Shown here piece by piece: positions 51,090 through 61,190 of a stretch of 64,000 bases of DNA. The notes under the pieces are model-generated. The model was given only the letters and a program-made list of their open reading frames with translations, did no database searches and was not told where the DNA came from. Position 1 is the stretch's first letter. Every line of letters starts with the position of its first letter. A program made the position numbers and the translations under genes. The stretch is from JAYWGN01 sp043778255 (GTDB lineage: Bacteria > Bacteroidota > Bacteroidia > Chitinophagales > Chitinophagaceae): contig JAYWGN010000038.1 in the NCBI GenBank assembly GCA_043778255.1, positions 62,001 through 126,000 on the forward strand, in the 5' to 3' direction.

Positions 51090-51170
51090 AGATAAAATGT
51101 AAAACATAAAATGTAAAATATAAAATGTAAAATATAAAATGTAAAACATAAAATGTTAAATTTTTAATGT
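51090..51170. repeat. AAAATGTAAAACATA-type repeat
   Basis: About six AAAATGTAAAA words with ACATA/ATATA joints, the reverse complement of the TTACATTT repeat at 32539-32656. It fills most of the pruA-pyrR spacer. Confidence 0.8.
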
Positions 51171-51292
51171 AAAACTTTGCGAAACTTTGCGTAAACCTTT
51201 GCGACCCTTCTTGTACCGTTACTACGGAATGCGATAGATAAATGAAATGATAATGCGATAACTTGCTAAAATGTTAATTAAGAAATGGAAAA

Positions 51293-51808
51293 ATGAAAAC
51301 AATACTTACTAACGAACAAATACAATTAACTATTACAAGGTTGGCTCATCAGCTACTAGAGACTCACCAAGCCTTTACCGATACGGTAATAGTTGGTATG
51401 CAACCACGTGGCATATATTTAAGTAATGCAATTGTTACTGTACTACAAAGCATTTTGCCCAATACAACCATACCTTATGGCAAGTTAGATATTACATTTT
51501 ATAGGGATGATATACGTACCGAATTGCACCAAGCTAACAAAACAGAAATGCCATTTAGTTTGGAAAATAAACGTGTTATACTCATTGACGATGTGCTTTA
51601 TACAGGCCGTACCATAAGAGCCGCATTAGATGCCTTACTTGACTTTGGCCGGCCAAGCAAGGTAGAACTTTGTGTACTTATAGATAGGCGCTACAGCCGC
51701 CAACTGCCCATACAACCCGATTATGTAGGCAAACAAATAGATAGCATAGTTACCCAAAAGGTAAAAGTAAATTGGGCAGAAAATGATACAACAGTTTTGC
51801 TCGAATAA
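51293..51808 (+). CDS. pyrR: Pyr operon regulator / uracil phosphoribosyltransferase PyrR
   Basis: A 171-residue phosphoribosyltransferase. Seen: GMQPRGIYLSNAI, LDITFYRDDI, the PRPP-binding loop RVILIDDVLYTGRTIRAAL, and ELCVLIDRRYSRQLPIQPDYVGK. PyrR of Gram-positive bacteria binds pyr mRNA and salvages uracil; in Bacteroidota no attenuator is known, so the phosphoribosyltransferase activity may be what matters. No pyr operon is beside it. The ATG at 51293 is chosen; an ATG 9 nt upstream is out of frame. Confidence 0.93.
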   Translation: MKTILTNEQIQLTITRLAHQLLETHQAFTDTVIVGMQPRGIYLSNAIVTVLQSILPNTTIPYGKLDITFYRDDIRTELHQANKTEMPFSLENKRVILIDDVLYTGRTIRAALDALLDFGRPSKVELCVLIDRRYSRQLPIQPDYVGKQIDSIVTQKVKVNWAENDTTVLLE

Positions 51809-52131
51809 TTGTGTAAATAAGTTATTACAATAAAATGTTTATTAATAATTATCAATATTTTTTTATTAGGGGTATCACCAAAGAAATTTCGTTGATGTCC
51901 GCTTTCCGTTTCAACTTGACTACTGGCAGGTAAGTCTTTTTTCGCCAAAAAAACTGGCAAAATAAGGATTTTTTCTAAATGAAATTCCGCTTAATGCAAA
52001 AATCCCTTACGCAACGTTTTTAATGCAATAACTTGAACTTTCATTTAATATAAATACAATTAAGTAAATTGAAAATAGAATTTTATATTTGTAATTACAT
52101 CCGCCTTGGCGGTTAATAATAACACTACTTT
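51809..52131. other. Spacer with a probable repeat remnant and a hairpin before the peptidase gene
   Basis: 323 bp without a real gene. The part 51880-52020 has a base pattern unlike the AT-rich spacers and contains GCCAAAAAAACTGGC and CCGCTTTCCGTTTC; a minus-strand 79-codon ORF there (51721-51960) reads KKDLPASSQ but overlaps pyrR and looks like a degraded dispersed element. Downstream lie the -7 box TATATTTG (52084-52091) and a CCGCC-TT-GGCGG hairpin (52101-52112). Confidence 0.45.
52084..52091 (+). promoter_or_regulatory. -7 box TATATTTG of the prolyl oligopeptidase gene
   Basis: Exact TAnnTTTG match 40 nt before the ATG. The leader would carry the CCGCCTTGGCGG hairpin (52101-52112) close to its 5' end. 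Confidence 0.55.
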
Positions 52132-54249
52132 ATGAAAACAATACTAATAAGCCTATTAAGTATAACTATGCTAACTACTACAGCACAATTACAATATCCT
52201 ACTACAAAGCAAGTGAGCCAAACCGATACTTACTTTGGCACTACAGTAGCCGACCCTTACCGTTGGTTAGAGGACGATAAAAGCCAAGAAACTAAAGATT
52301 GGGTAATAGCCCAAAATAAAGTAACATTCGATTACTTAAATAAAATAACCTGTAGAGCTAAGTTTAAAACGGCCATTGAAAAAGTATTTAACTATGCTAA
52401 GTATTCAGCACCATTTCGCAATGGCGATTATTATTACTTTTATAAAAATGATGGCTTACAAAACCAATCTGTTTTGTACCGCCAAAAAGGGCTAACTGGT
52501 ACAGTTGAACTGGTTATTGATCCTAACCTGCTAAGCCCCGATGGTACTACAAGGTTAATAGCATTTAACCTTAATAAAAATGGTACCTATGCCGTAGTAG
52601 GGTTAAGCGAAGGTGGTAGCGATTGGCAAACGTATAAAGTACGTAACATGGCTACTGGTAAGGATTTGACCGATAAACTAGAATGGGTAAAAGTAAGTAG
52701 CATTGCTTGGCAAGGCAACGGATTTTACTACAGCCGTTACCCTGCACCTGCTGGTGGTGCTAGTGCTTTAAGTGTAAAAAATGAAAATCATCAAGTATGG
52801 TTTCACCAAGTAGGTACTGCACAAGCTGCCGATGTATTGGTGTATGAAAATGCTGAAAACCCACAACGGTTCAATACTGCAGCAACAAGTGAAGATGAAC
52901 AATATTTGTACCTCTATATAAGCGACCGTGGCAAAGGGTTTGATGGTAATGCTTTGTACTACAAAAATTTAAAAAATACTAAAGCAAAATTTGAGCCTAT
53001 AGTAGCTGAAGTTAGTAATAATAGCTACTCAGTAATAACTAACGAAAATGGAAAATTTTACCTACAAACCAATGCCGATGCACCTAACTATAAAGTAGTA
53101 ACCATACCTATAGCAAAGCCTGATATAACAAAGGCTATAACTATAATAGCCGAAAAAAAAGAACCCTTGCAAAGCGCTAATACTGGCGGTGGCAAACTGT
53201 TTGTTGATTACTTAAAAGATGTGAGTACCCGTACTTATGTGCATGACTTAAATGGAAAATTGTTAAGCGAAGTAAAGTACCCAAGCCTAGGTAATGGCGG
53301 TGGATTGGGTGGTTATACAACCGACAAAACATTGTTTTACATATTTACATCATTTACTGTGCCACCAACTATATACCAATATAATATTGCTACTGGTGTA
53401 AGTACATTATTTAGAAAACCCGAAGTAGCTTTTGAACCTAATAATTATGAAACTAAACAAGTGTTTTATGCAAGTAAAGATGGTACAAAAATACCGATGT
53501 ATATTATACACAAAAAAGGTGTAAAGCTTGATGGTAACAACGTTACACTATTGTATGGTTATGGTGGATTTAATGTAAACCTTGAGCCTGGGTTTAGTGC
53601 TACACTTATACCTTTTTTGGATGCTGGCGGTGTATATGCCCAAGCCAACTTACGTGGTGGTGGTGAGTATGGCGAAGCTTGGCATCAGGCAGGTATGCTT
53701 TATAATAAGCAAAATGTATTTGACGATTTTATAGCAGCTGGGGAATATTTGATTGCTCAAAAATATACTACTAGTAGTAAACTAGCTTTGCGTGGTGGTA
53801 GTAATGGTGGCTTACTGGTAGGTACTGTTATAAACCAACGACCCGATTTGGCAAGGGTGGCCATACCACAAGTTGGTGTAATGGATATGCTACGGTTTCA
53901 TAAGTTTACCATTGGTTGGAACTGGATAGCCGATTATGGTAGCAGCGAACAGAATGAAAAAAGTTTTAAAAACCTATTAGCCTATTCGCCATTGCATAAT
54001 ATAAGTGCAACGGCTAACTACCCAAGTACCTTAGTAACCACCGCCGACCACGATGATAGGGTGGTACCAGCACACAGCTTTAAATATATGGCTACTTTGC
54101 AAACTAACTACAAAGGCAAAAACCCTGTAATTATAAGAATAGATACAAACAGTGGCCACGGTGCAAGCAATACTAAGAAAAACATTGAAACTATAGCTGA
54201 TATTTATAGTTTCATATTTAACGAAATAGGCGTAGAGCCTAAGTTGTAG
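52132..54249 (+). CDS. Exported prolyl oligopeptidase (family S9)
   Basis: A 705-residue serine peptidase that cuts short peptides after proline. A signal peptide (LLSITMLTTTAQ) suggests a periplasmic enzyme. The start of the mature protein (DPYRWLEDDKSQETKDWV) and the beta-propeller (residues about 70-440) are typical. Catalytic part: LLYGYGGFNVNLEPGFS, Ser in RGGSNGGLLVG near 555, Asp in TADHDDRVVP near 640, His in SGHGAS near 675. It has its own -7 box and ends at a strong terminator. Confidence 0.95.
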   Translation: MKTILISLLSITMLTTTAQLQYPTTKQVSQTDTYFGTTVADPYRWLEDDKSQETKDWVIAQNKVTFDYLNKITCRAKFKTAIEKVFNYAKYSAPFRNGDYYYFYKNDGLQNQSVLYRQKGLTGTVELVIDPNLLSPDGTTRLIAFNLNKNGTYAVVGLSEGGSDWQTYKVRNMATGKDLTDKLEWVKVSSIAWQGNGFYYSRYPAPAGGASALSVKNENHQVWFHQVGTAQAADVLVYENAENPQRFNTAATSEDEQYLYLYISDRGKGFDGNALYYKNLKNTKAKFEPIVAEVSNNSYSVITNENGKFYLQTNADAPNYKVVTIPIAKPDITKAITIIAEKKEPLQSANTGGGKLFVDYLKDVSTRTYVHDLNGKLLSEVKYPSLGNGGGLGGYTTDKTLFYIFTSFTVPPTIYQYNIATGVSTLFRKPEVAFEPNNYETKQVFYASKDGTKIPMYIIHKKGVKLDGNNVTLLYGYGGFNVNLEPGFSATLIPFLDAGGVYAQANLRGGGEYGEAWHQAGMLYNKQNVFDDFIAAGEYLIAQKYTTSSKLALRGGSNGGLLVGTVINQRPDLARVAIPQVGVMDMLRFHKFTIGWNWIADYGSSEQNEKSFKNLLAYSPLHNISATANYPSTLVTTADHDDRVVPAHSFKYMATLQTNYKGKNPVIIRIDTNSGHGASNTKKNIETIADIYSFIFNEIGVEPKL

Positions 54250-54332
54250 GTAACTAATATATATGTATTTTTTCACTTAATGTTTAGTTAAGTAATTATA
54301 AATTTCACTAAATTTGTATCAAAAAAATTGTC

Positions 54333-54367
54333 TCCTATAAGGTATTGGTAGCCTTATAGGATTTTTT
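54333..54367 (+). terminator. Intrinsic terminator after the prolyl oligopeptidase gene
   Basis: TCCTATAAGG (54333-54342) pairs perfectly with CCTTATAGGA (54352-54361), then TTTTTT. A TAAATTTG (54309-54316) lies just before it, so a very short transcript could also start and end here. Confidence 0.88.
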
Positions 54368-54840
54368 ATTTGTATTAAAATACAAATACACTTTCATTCA
54401 ATTTTTTTTTAATTGTATTTAAAAAAAAGGTTTATCATATTTCTGTTTTGCATTATTTTACACATCAATATATTTATTTTTCTTTAATTATATTTTATTA
54501 ATTAAAGTATGTAAACTTAGATTTGGCATTTTATATTTTTTTAAAAATGTTTTTACAATTTTTACACTTTGATTTTTTTTAAAAAATTCTTTACGTACCT
54601 ATTTTTAATAACCTAGTTACTTTGATCTTTTTCACACTACATTTTACTATTTATAGTAGTTTGTACAACTGTTACGTTGAAATATATTTTTTGAATTAGT
54701 ACACTCTAATGCAACGCTTTATGAAAAAATAAGGTCGTTAAGATTTGTATTTAATAATTTAATTATTTGTTAAAAAAACTTAACAAGCAAATTTATTATA
54801 AAAATTATTTTTTTTAATACCAAACATACTCTAACAACGA
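54368..54840 (+). other. Long AT-rich leader of the surface-protein gene
   Basis: 473 bp with very few G and C and no ORF. A TTGTTAA/TTAACAA hairpin (54767-54786) lies shortly before the ATG. Near-match -7 elements (ACTTTGATC around 54621 and AAGATTTG around 54741) are not convincing. A long untranslated leader is likely. Confidence 0.4.
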
Positions 54841-57800
54841 ATGAAAACTAACTTCAAAAAATTTTTGGCATTATTTGTACTATTTTTATGCCTATTAAAT
54901 GTAAAGGCTCAAAACTGTGCATCTAATGCTGGTGTAGACCAAACATTGTGTGTAACTGCTCCACTTACATTATCAGGTATTGCAGGTTTACCTCAATCTA
55001 ACCCGGCTGTTACGCTTTGGACACAAGTATCTGGTCCTAATACTGCCGCTATACTAACACCAACAAGTATTAGTACAAGTGTTACAGGTTTGGCACCAGG
55101 CAACTATGTATTTCAATTGGCTAATAAATGTGCCGATAACTTAAATGCTACTGATTTGGTAGTAATTACTGTATTACCTGAGCCACCAACATCACTAGCT
55201 GGGCCTGACCTTACGCAGTGTACAAACACTCCTGCACAATTAGCGGCTAATGCAGTGGTAGCACCATTTACTGGTACTTGGAGTGCAGTGCCTAGTGGTG
55301 GTACATTTGCACCTAATGCAAATGCTCCAAATGCTACGTATACTCCACCTGCTGGTTCGGGAGTATATACACTTACATGGAGCATAACTAATGGATTTTG
55401 TACCAAAACAGATGATATAAAAGTAAATGTTATAGCACCTACATTGCCAGTAAATGCTGGTTCGGATATTGCCTTGAGTTGTGGTGGTACTTGTGTTACT
55501 ATGGCTGGTTCTGACCCCGGTTTAGCTCCACCACAAGGCGGTTTTTGGAGTTTAATTTCTGGCCCAAGTACACCAGTAATCACCAACCCTACTCAAAAAA
55601 ATACAACAGTATGCGGACTTGCCCCAGGCACCTATACATTACGATGGACTGTGAGTGGAGCTTGTGGTGCAGGGTTTGATGATATGGTAATTAATGTCGC
55701 TAATGTATTTGATGCTCCAGTTTCTTTTGATTCCTATAATACACTTAATTGTCAAACTCCACGTCCCAATACTTTTGCATTAAGTGGCACTGCACTTACA
55801 GCTGGCGAAACAGGAGTTTGGACGCTAACTTCTGGGCAAACTGGTATTGCATTTAGCCCTAATACCACTACAAGTAACGTTACTGTAACTGGAATATCAA
55901 CTGGGCCTTACGATTATACTTTTAAATGGACCAAAACTAATGCTGCGGGTTGTACTGCAGTGGGTACACATACTATTACTGCAAGTAATGGTAGTATAGT
56001 GTTAAGTACTCCTCCTAATCAAACACTAGGGTGTGATGCAACAAGTACAACTTTTGATATTTTTTGGCTTTATCCAGCTTCAGGTTGGTTTAGCGATGCC
56101 TCATCATTAATTAGCTATCCTGCTGGTGGCGGTGGTGCATCAATTTCAAAAACAAATGAAACGTATGGCGGAACTGGAACAACGGCAACTTTTACCGAAA
56201 GTAATATGACCGTTCCTGGTGTTTATGTATTTAAAGTAACTTATACAAATAATTGTATTATAGGTTCCAAAGAAGTATCAATTACTGTTAGTAGAACTCC
56301 AGGCTCGGTAAATGCTGGTAGCGATATTGTATTACCTTGCAACACACTTAATGCAAATCCCATAGGAACTTCTGCAAGTAGTGGGGCTGGCTTTACTACC
56401 AATTGGACACAAGTGAGTGGGCCTAATACTGCTACACTTTCAGGTGTAAATACTCAATCTTTGGGAATGACTGGCTTAGTTCAAGGCGTTTACAATATGA
56501 GGTTAAATGTATCGGGTGGTGCAGCCTGTGCATCAAGAACAGATGAAATGATGGTAATTGTAACTCAAGCTGCTCCCACTATTGCAACAGTTGGTACTAA
56601 TGCTACTGTTTGTTATGGCAATTATCAATTAGGGGCTAATTTTCCAAACACTCCCTTAGAAACTGTTACTTGGACTGTTACACCTTCTGCCGGAATAAGT
56701 TTTTTGCCAACTGCAAATACACCAAATGCTAAAATAAGTGGAATGCTTGCTAGTACTATATATACACTTACTTGGACAGTAAGTAATACTTGTGGTACAA
56801 AAACTGCCACTCAAGTGCTTACTACTACTAATACACAAAGCCCACCAATACCCAATGCTCAGCCCGACCAATGTATAGTAGGTACAGGAACTTTAGTAAC
56901 TACCTTACCGGGTAGTGCACCTGCTGGTTCAGTAACTACATGGGCAGCACTGGATGCAGGTTCATCTGTATCGCCAAATAATACTCAAAATACTACTGCT
57001 ACTATAACAGGGGCAAACGGCAGTTATAGGTTTGTGTATACACTTTCCAAAACAGGTTGCACAGCATTATCTGATACTGTAATTGTAACCAAATCATCGG
57101 CAGTTACAAGTAATGCTGGTGTTGACATTAATATATGTGCAACTACTTTGCCAGCAAGCACTACATTAGCAGCTACTGCAGCTACTGGAGGAAGGTGGTC
57201 TCAATTATCTGGCCCAACTACCGCAAATATTACAACACCTACATCTGCAACAAGTACTATAACAGGATTAGCTGCTGGTATTTACGAATTAGAATGGAGA
57301 ATAAAAAATGGAGTATGTACCGATGTGGTTGATATTATGCAAATAAAAGTAGCTCAAACTCCTAGTATAGCAAATGCTGGAATAGATCAAACATTTTGCA
57401 ATGCATTTTACAACACTAGTGTAACACTTGCTGGTAATAACCCTGCCGTTGGTACAGGTTATTGGTCAGTTGTTGCTGCCCCAGGTGCTAGCTATCCACT
57501 TACAATTACCAACCCACAACAGTATAATACAACTATAACACAGGGTTGGGTTACTGGTACTTACAAACTCCTTTGGACTATAACTAATGGAAATGGCTGT
57601 ACCCCGAGTGCAGATACCATGTATATAAACATGAGTATCGCTGCTTATGCTGGTGGTTCAGTAACTACATGTAATGCTACTAATAGTACACTTACTGGTA
57701 ATATACTAACAAGTGGTACTTGGACTCAAGTAAGTGGCCCTACTGCAACAGTTACTCCAAGTGGTAGCAACCAAGCAATTGCTTCGGGCTTAACTACTGG

Positions 57801-59469
57801 TACTACTACACCCAACACATACACATTTAGGTACACCTTACCTGCTGTAGGTGCTTGCCCAAGTACTAACGATATTTATACTATTACAAATTACCCTAGG
57901 CCATCACAAGCCAATGCAGGTGCTGATTTGCAATTATGCTTTAACCAATCAACAGCTACACTTACTGGTAATATACCCACTGTTGGTATTGGAACTTGGG
58001 TATATGAAAGTGGGCCTAATAACCCTACTGCTGGTACTGCTAATGGAACACCTAATGATACAACATTAAATAATATAGTTCCGGGATTATATACTTACCA
58101 GTACCAAGTAAATACCAATGGAGCATGTATTGCTTCGGTAGATAAAGTGCAAATAATTAAAGAAGCCCCAGCCAATGCAAAGCCTGATTTGAGAGTGTGT
58201 AATACCAATACTATAAACTTAAATGCCACTCCAGCAATAGTAAATACTGGTACTTGGTCTTATATTTCGGGACCAGTAGGTTCAAGCATTGCAAGTGTAA
58301 ATGCTCCAAATTCGGCAGTTACGGGTTTAGTGCCTGGCACATATATATATAGGTGGACCGTAGCAAGCCCAAGTGGATTAGGATGTTCAGTAAATAGTGA
58401 TGATGTGCAGATAATAATAGACCCTGCCGTACCATTGATGAATGCAGGTGCCGATACAACTTTTTGCCAAGCCACAGTTAATGCATTTAATATTGGTAGC
58501 CCATCACAAGTTGGAGTTACTTATAGTTGGACCCCAGCAATATTACTATCAAATGCTAGTATAGCTCAACCTCAATTTACAGGTGTAAATAATGCAGGTA
58601 CTTACACCTACACAGTTAAAGGTACTATTGGTACATGTGAGGCTTTTGATCAAGTAAATATAATTGTGAAACCTAAACCAATAACAGCCTTTACCATATC
58701 AAGCCCATCGTGTAACGGGTTAATAACTGCTGGCAATACAGCTGCTGGTAATATTTATAGTTGGAACTTTGGAAGTACTGCAAATCCGCCAACAGCAAGC
58801 ACTGTAGGTCCACACACAGTTACATGGTTTGACCCTGGTCCAAAATCAATAAAGCTAATAGTAACTAATACAAATGGCTGTATTGATTCAACTACCGTAG
58901 TATTTACACCAGCTTGTACTTTACCTATTACACTAACTCAGTTTAATGTAAAATGGAATGCAAATAAACCTTTACTTATATGGAAAGTAGAAAATGGAAT
59001 TAATTTTAAGAAATTTGAAGTTGAACGAAGCTTTGATGGCATTAATTTTACTTATGTTAATACAGTATTGTACACTAACAGTTTTGCTAATTATAACTTT
59101 GAAGATATAAGCTTAAATACATTAAATACTAAAATTTATTACAGACTAAAACTAGTAGATATTGGCGGAACGTATAATTATAGTGAAATTAGAAATTTAA
59201 TAACAGCTCAAAAAAATGAGGTACTTGTATTTCCTAATCCATTTGAAAATACAATACAAATTAATTTGACTACTTTAAGAAATGAAGAATATGTTGAATG
59301 TTCAATATATACTCAAGACGGACGTTTGCTTTTGAAAAAAGTAAATAACTTAAAAAAAGGAAATAATAATATTGAAATTTCTAATCTATCAAATTATTCT
59401 TCTGGTTTGTATATGCTAAAAGTTACAAGAGAAGATGGCGTATTTTATAAGAAATTAATTAAACAATAA
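54841..59469 (+). CDS. Large T9SS-secreted surface protein with about 14 Ig/PKD-like repeats
   Basis: A 1542-residue protein. Signal peptide (residues 1-23, ending VKAQ), then about 14 modules with a period of 86-94 residues beginning near 29, 119, 205, 298, 392, 491, 585, 672, 758, 845, 936, 1025, 1112 and 1201. Most start NAGxD...C and end NGxC or similar, with WxxxSGP and GLxxGxYxxxW words between, so each has two Cys that could form a disulphide. A PKD domain (1279-1357) follows, then an Fn3-like region (1365-1455) and a type A T9SS sorting domain (1460-1542: VFPNPFENTIQINL, YTQDGRLLLKK, LSSGLYMLKV-like SSGLYMLKV, FYKKLIKQ). It is likely exported by T9SS and held on the surface, as an adhesin or matrix protein. 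No enzyme domain. Confidence 0.9.
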   Translation: MKTNFKKFLALFVLFLCLLNVKAQNCASNAGVDQTLCVTAPLTLSGIAGLPQSNPAVTLWTQVSGPNTAAILTPTSISTSVTGLAPGNYVFQLANKCADNLNATDLVVITVLPEPPTSLAGPDLTQCTNTPAQLAANAVVAPFTGTWSAVPSGGTFAPNANAPNATYTPPAGSGVYTLTWSITNGFCTKTDDIKVNVIAPTLPVNAGSDIALSCGGTCVTMAGSDPGLAPPQGGFWSLISGPSTPVITNPTQKNTTVCGLAPGTYTLRWTVSGACGAGFDDMVINVANVFDAPVSFDSYNTLNCQTPRPNTFALSGTALTAGETGVWTLTSGQTGIAFSPNTTTSNVTVTGISTGPYDYTFKWTKTNAAGCTAVGTHTITASNGSIVLSTPPNQTLGCDATSTTFDIFWLYPASGWFSDASSLISYPAGGGGASISKTNETYGGTGTTATFTESNMTVPGVYVFKVTYTNNCIIGSKEVSITVSRTPGSVNAGSDIVLPCNTLNANPIGTSASSGAGFTTNWTQVSGPNTATLSGVNTQSLGMTGLVQGVYNMRLNVSGGAACASRTDEMMVIVTQAAPTIATVGTNATVCYGNYQLGANFPNTPLETVTWTVTPSAGISFLPTANTPNAKISGMLASTIYTLTWTVSNTCGTKTATQVLTTTNTQSPPIPNAQPDQCIVGTGTLVTTLPGSAPAGSVTTWAALDAGSSVSPNNTQNTTATITGANGSYRFVYTLSKTGCTALSDTVIVTKSSAVTSNAGVDINICATTLPASTTLAATAATGGRWSQLSGPTTANITTPTSATSTITGLAAGIYELEWRIKNGVCTDVVDIMQIKVAQTPSIANAGIDQTFCNAFYNTSVTLAGNNPAVGTGYWSVVAAPGASYPLTITNPQQYNTTITQGWVTGTYKLLWTITNGNGCTPSADTMYINMSIAAYAGGSVTTCNATNSTLTGNILTSGTWTQVSGPTATVTPSGSNQAIASGLTTGTTTPNTYTFRYTLPAVGACPSTNDIYTITNYPRPSQANAGADLQLCFNQSTATLTGNIPTVGIGTWVYESGPNNPTAGTANGTPNDTTLNNIVPGLYTYQYQVNTNGACIASVDKVQIIKEAPANAKPDLRVCNTNTINLNATPAIVNTGTWSYISGPVGSSIASVNAPNSAVTGLVPGTYIYRWTVASPSGLGCSVNSDDVQIIIDPAVPLMNAGADTTFCQATVNAFNIGSPSQVGVTYSWTPAILLSNASIAQPQFTGVNNAGTYTYTVKGTIGTCEAFDQVNIIVKPKPITAFTISSPSCNGLITAGNTAAGNIYSWNFGSTANPPTASTVGPHTVTWFDPGPKSIKLIVTNTNGCIDSTTVVFTPACTLPITLTQFNVKWNANKPLLIWKVENGINFKKFEVERSFDGINFTYVNTVLYTNSFANYNFEDISLNTLNTKIYYRLKLVDIGGTYNYSEIRNLITAQKNEVLVFPNPFENTIQINLTTLRNEEYVECSIYTQDGRLLLKKVNNLKKGNNNIEISNLSNYSSGLYMLKVTREDGVFYKKLIKQ

Positions 59470-59490
59470 ATAAATAAACAACTAGAGTTT

Positions 59491-59526
59491 AAGAAGGTTA
59501 CCTTAATAAAGTAGCCTTCTTTTTTG
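59491..59526 (+). terminator. Intrinsic terminator of the surface-protein gene
   Basis: AAGAAGGTTAC (59491-59501) pairs with GTAGCCTTCTT (59511-59521) with one wobble, and a T-run follows. Confidence 0.88.
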
Positions 59527-59720
59527 TATTGGATAATTTAAAACAAATAATCAAAAATAAACTGATTATATAATGCTAACAGTAACTAACGAACCTCAAT
59601 TGTAAAATGAACCTTGCAATTACTTACGAAATAATGATCCTATTTTATATAACATGATTACAGTAAACGTAAAATAAATGGTATACATAAGGGTATGTAA
59701 TGATACTTAACAAAATAGTA

Positions 59721-60461
59721 TTAATCATTACTATCAAGATTGTTAGTTTGTTTGTTAGGTTGTTTCTTTTTTAATGCGAATAAATTATTAAAAAGAAAAG
59801 AAATTTGAAAAAAGTTTCTACCTGTTTCATCATTTATTTTATAATCAAATTGATTTAAAAAAGCTAGTTGAGTAGTGATGTTAGTATTCCATTTTTTTTG
59901 TAGGCCAATGCTAAATCTGTTTCGTTCAAAATAAGGTGCATTGTTAGTAAAAAATATTTCATTATTAGCATATACTCCTATTTCGGCTTTATTAATTTTT
60001 ATTGGTTTTAGCAGGCTAACTCTATACCTAAATCGGTTGCGGTAACCATTGCTAGTAATTCTTTGTTCGGCTCTATAGCGGTGATCAATTGTAAGAGTAT
60101 TAATATTATTTTTTAAGGTAAATTGGAGCCAAGTTCTCAATTCATTATTACTTTTAGGGTTTTTAAAGTTTCCTGTTATTTGGTAGGTATCAAATTTTCC
60201 TACTCCAAAGCTAAATGTACTTTGCTGATTTACAGTATATTGTAGCCCTGCTTTGTACTCATAATAATGAAAGTTGTTATAAAATTTTATTGATCTTATT
60301 TGAGCTTCTGTAAATAAATTCCAACTTTTGTTAAGGTCTTGTTTTACATTTAGTATGTTCCAACTGCCAATTTGTAGTTGGGCTAGTACAACACAAGTAT
60401 TGCTTAGGAGTAATATTGAAATCAAGTAAAATATCCTCATTCTATTTGCAAATAAATACAT
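59721..60461 (-). CDS. DUF2490 exported protein, probable small barrel
   Basis: A 246-residue protein. The signal peptide is clean if translation begins at Met8 (60440): MRIFYLISILLLSNTCVVLAQ; the seven residues before it are probably not used. The mature part shows the DUF2490 pattern: IGSWNILNVKQDLNKSWNLFTEAQIRSIKFYNNFHYYEYKAGLQY, LDHRYRAEQR-like TIDHRYRAEQR, RNRFRYRVSLLKPI and QLAFLNQFDYKI. These are beta-strands of an outer-membrane barrel. No function is known. It is convergent with the surface-protein gene. Confidence 0.82.
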   Translation of the reverse strand: MYLFANRMRIFYLISILLLSNTCVVLAQLQIGSWNILNVKQDLNKSWNLFTEAQIRSIKFYNNFHYYEYKAGLQYTVNQQSTFSFGVGKFDTYQITGNFKNPKSNNELRTWLQFTLKNNINTLTIDHRYRAEQRITSNGYRNRFRYRVSLLKPIKINKAEIGVYANNEIFFTNNAPYFERNRFSIGLQKKWNTNITTQLAFLNQFDYKINDETGRNFFQISFLFNNLFALKKKQPNKQTNNLDSND

Positions 60462-60590
60462 ACGCTGAATTAAAATAAGAGTGTAAAAAAATAGACTAAA
60501 GTTAGTTACACTAGTTTGAATATATAATAGCCTTTAAAATAGTTTGTATAAAATAAAATTTAAAATTGACTAAAATGATAGTTTAAAAAA

Positions 60591-61187
60591 TTACTTTTTT
60601 GAAGCATCATAATTTTCGGGCAATGCTGCTGCTAATACAATACTACACACAAACATATAAAAAATACCCCCAGCAAAAAATGCACTGTACCAACCAAATG
60701 GTATTACCTCTCTATAGGCAGCCGATTGGCTGCAGGCTATAGTTTCGGACACCACAAAGCATCCAATTAATGCCATACCAACAAGCAATAAAACCTTGTG
60801 GGTAACTATGCCAAAGTTGTTGGGGTAACGCTTACTTTTTTTCCATAGGTATAAAAACATACCTGTAATAGCTGCAACAATAGCCAACCTAACTCCTACA
60901 CTTATGAATAGGGCAACATCTCTAAATATTACATTGTTGGGTATATGTTTGGCAGCAGCATCAATGTTTTTATTGGCTTTGGCAGCTTGTACATAATAAT
61001 CGTTATTGGCATTGTAAAATATAATAACTACTATACTTATAAAACACAAGGTGGTGAGTACTCCAAATAATATGGGTAATTTTTTGGTATTTTTTTTTGT
61101 AAAACTTGTATATAAAGTAATGCCAAGTAGTACTAAAAATAGCAAACTTATACATCGGAATAGTAAGGAGAGTTGATCGTCGTTCAT
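60591..61187 (-). CDS. Polytopic membrane protein of unknown function
   Basis: A 198-residue protein with five likely helices (CISLLFLVLLGITLYTSF, LFGVLTTLCFISIVVIIFY, VALFISVGVRLAIVAAITGMFLYLW, VLLLVGMALIGCFVVSETIAC, SAFFAGGIFYMFVCSIVLAAAL). No signature of a transporter or enzyme. It starts 3 bp after the M42 peptidase stop, so it is co-transcribed with it and may be functionally linked. Confidence 0.66.
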   Translation of the reverse strand: MNDDQLSLLFRCISLLFLVLLGITLYTSFTKKNTKKLPILFGVLTTLCFISIVVIIFYNANNDYYVQAAKANKNIDAAAKHIPNNVIFRDVALFISVGVRLAIVAAITGMFLYLWKKSKRYPNNFGIVTHKVLLLVGMALIGCFVVSETIACSQSAAYREVIPFGWYSAFFAGGIFYMFVCSIVLAAALPENYDASKK

Positions 61188-61190
61188 AGG

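Noticed and set aside
51721..51960. A minus-strand 79-codon gene
   Set aside because: It overlaps the end of pyrR by 88 bp, has no ribosome-binding context or known motif, and looks like a degraded dispersed element.
57135..57332. Extra frame inside the T9SS surface-protein gene
   Set aside because: Shadow frame; Cys/Tyr/Asn-rich translation of Thr/Ala codons of the real repeats.
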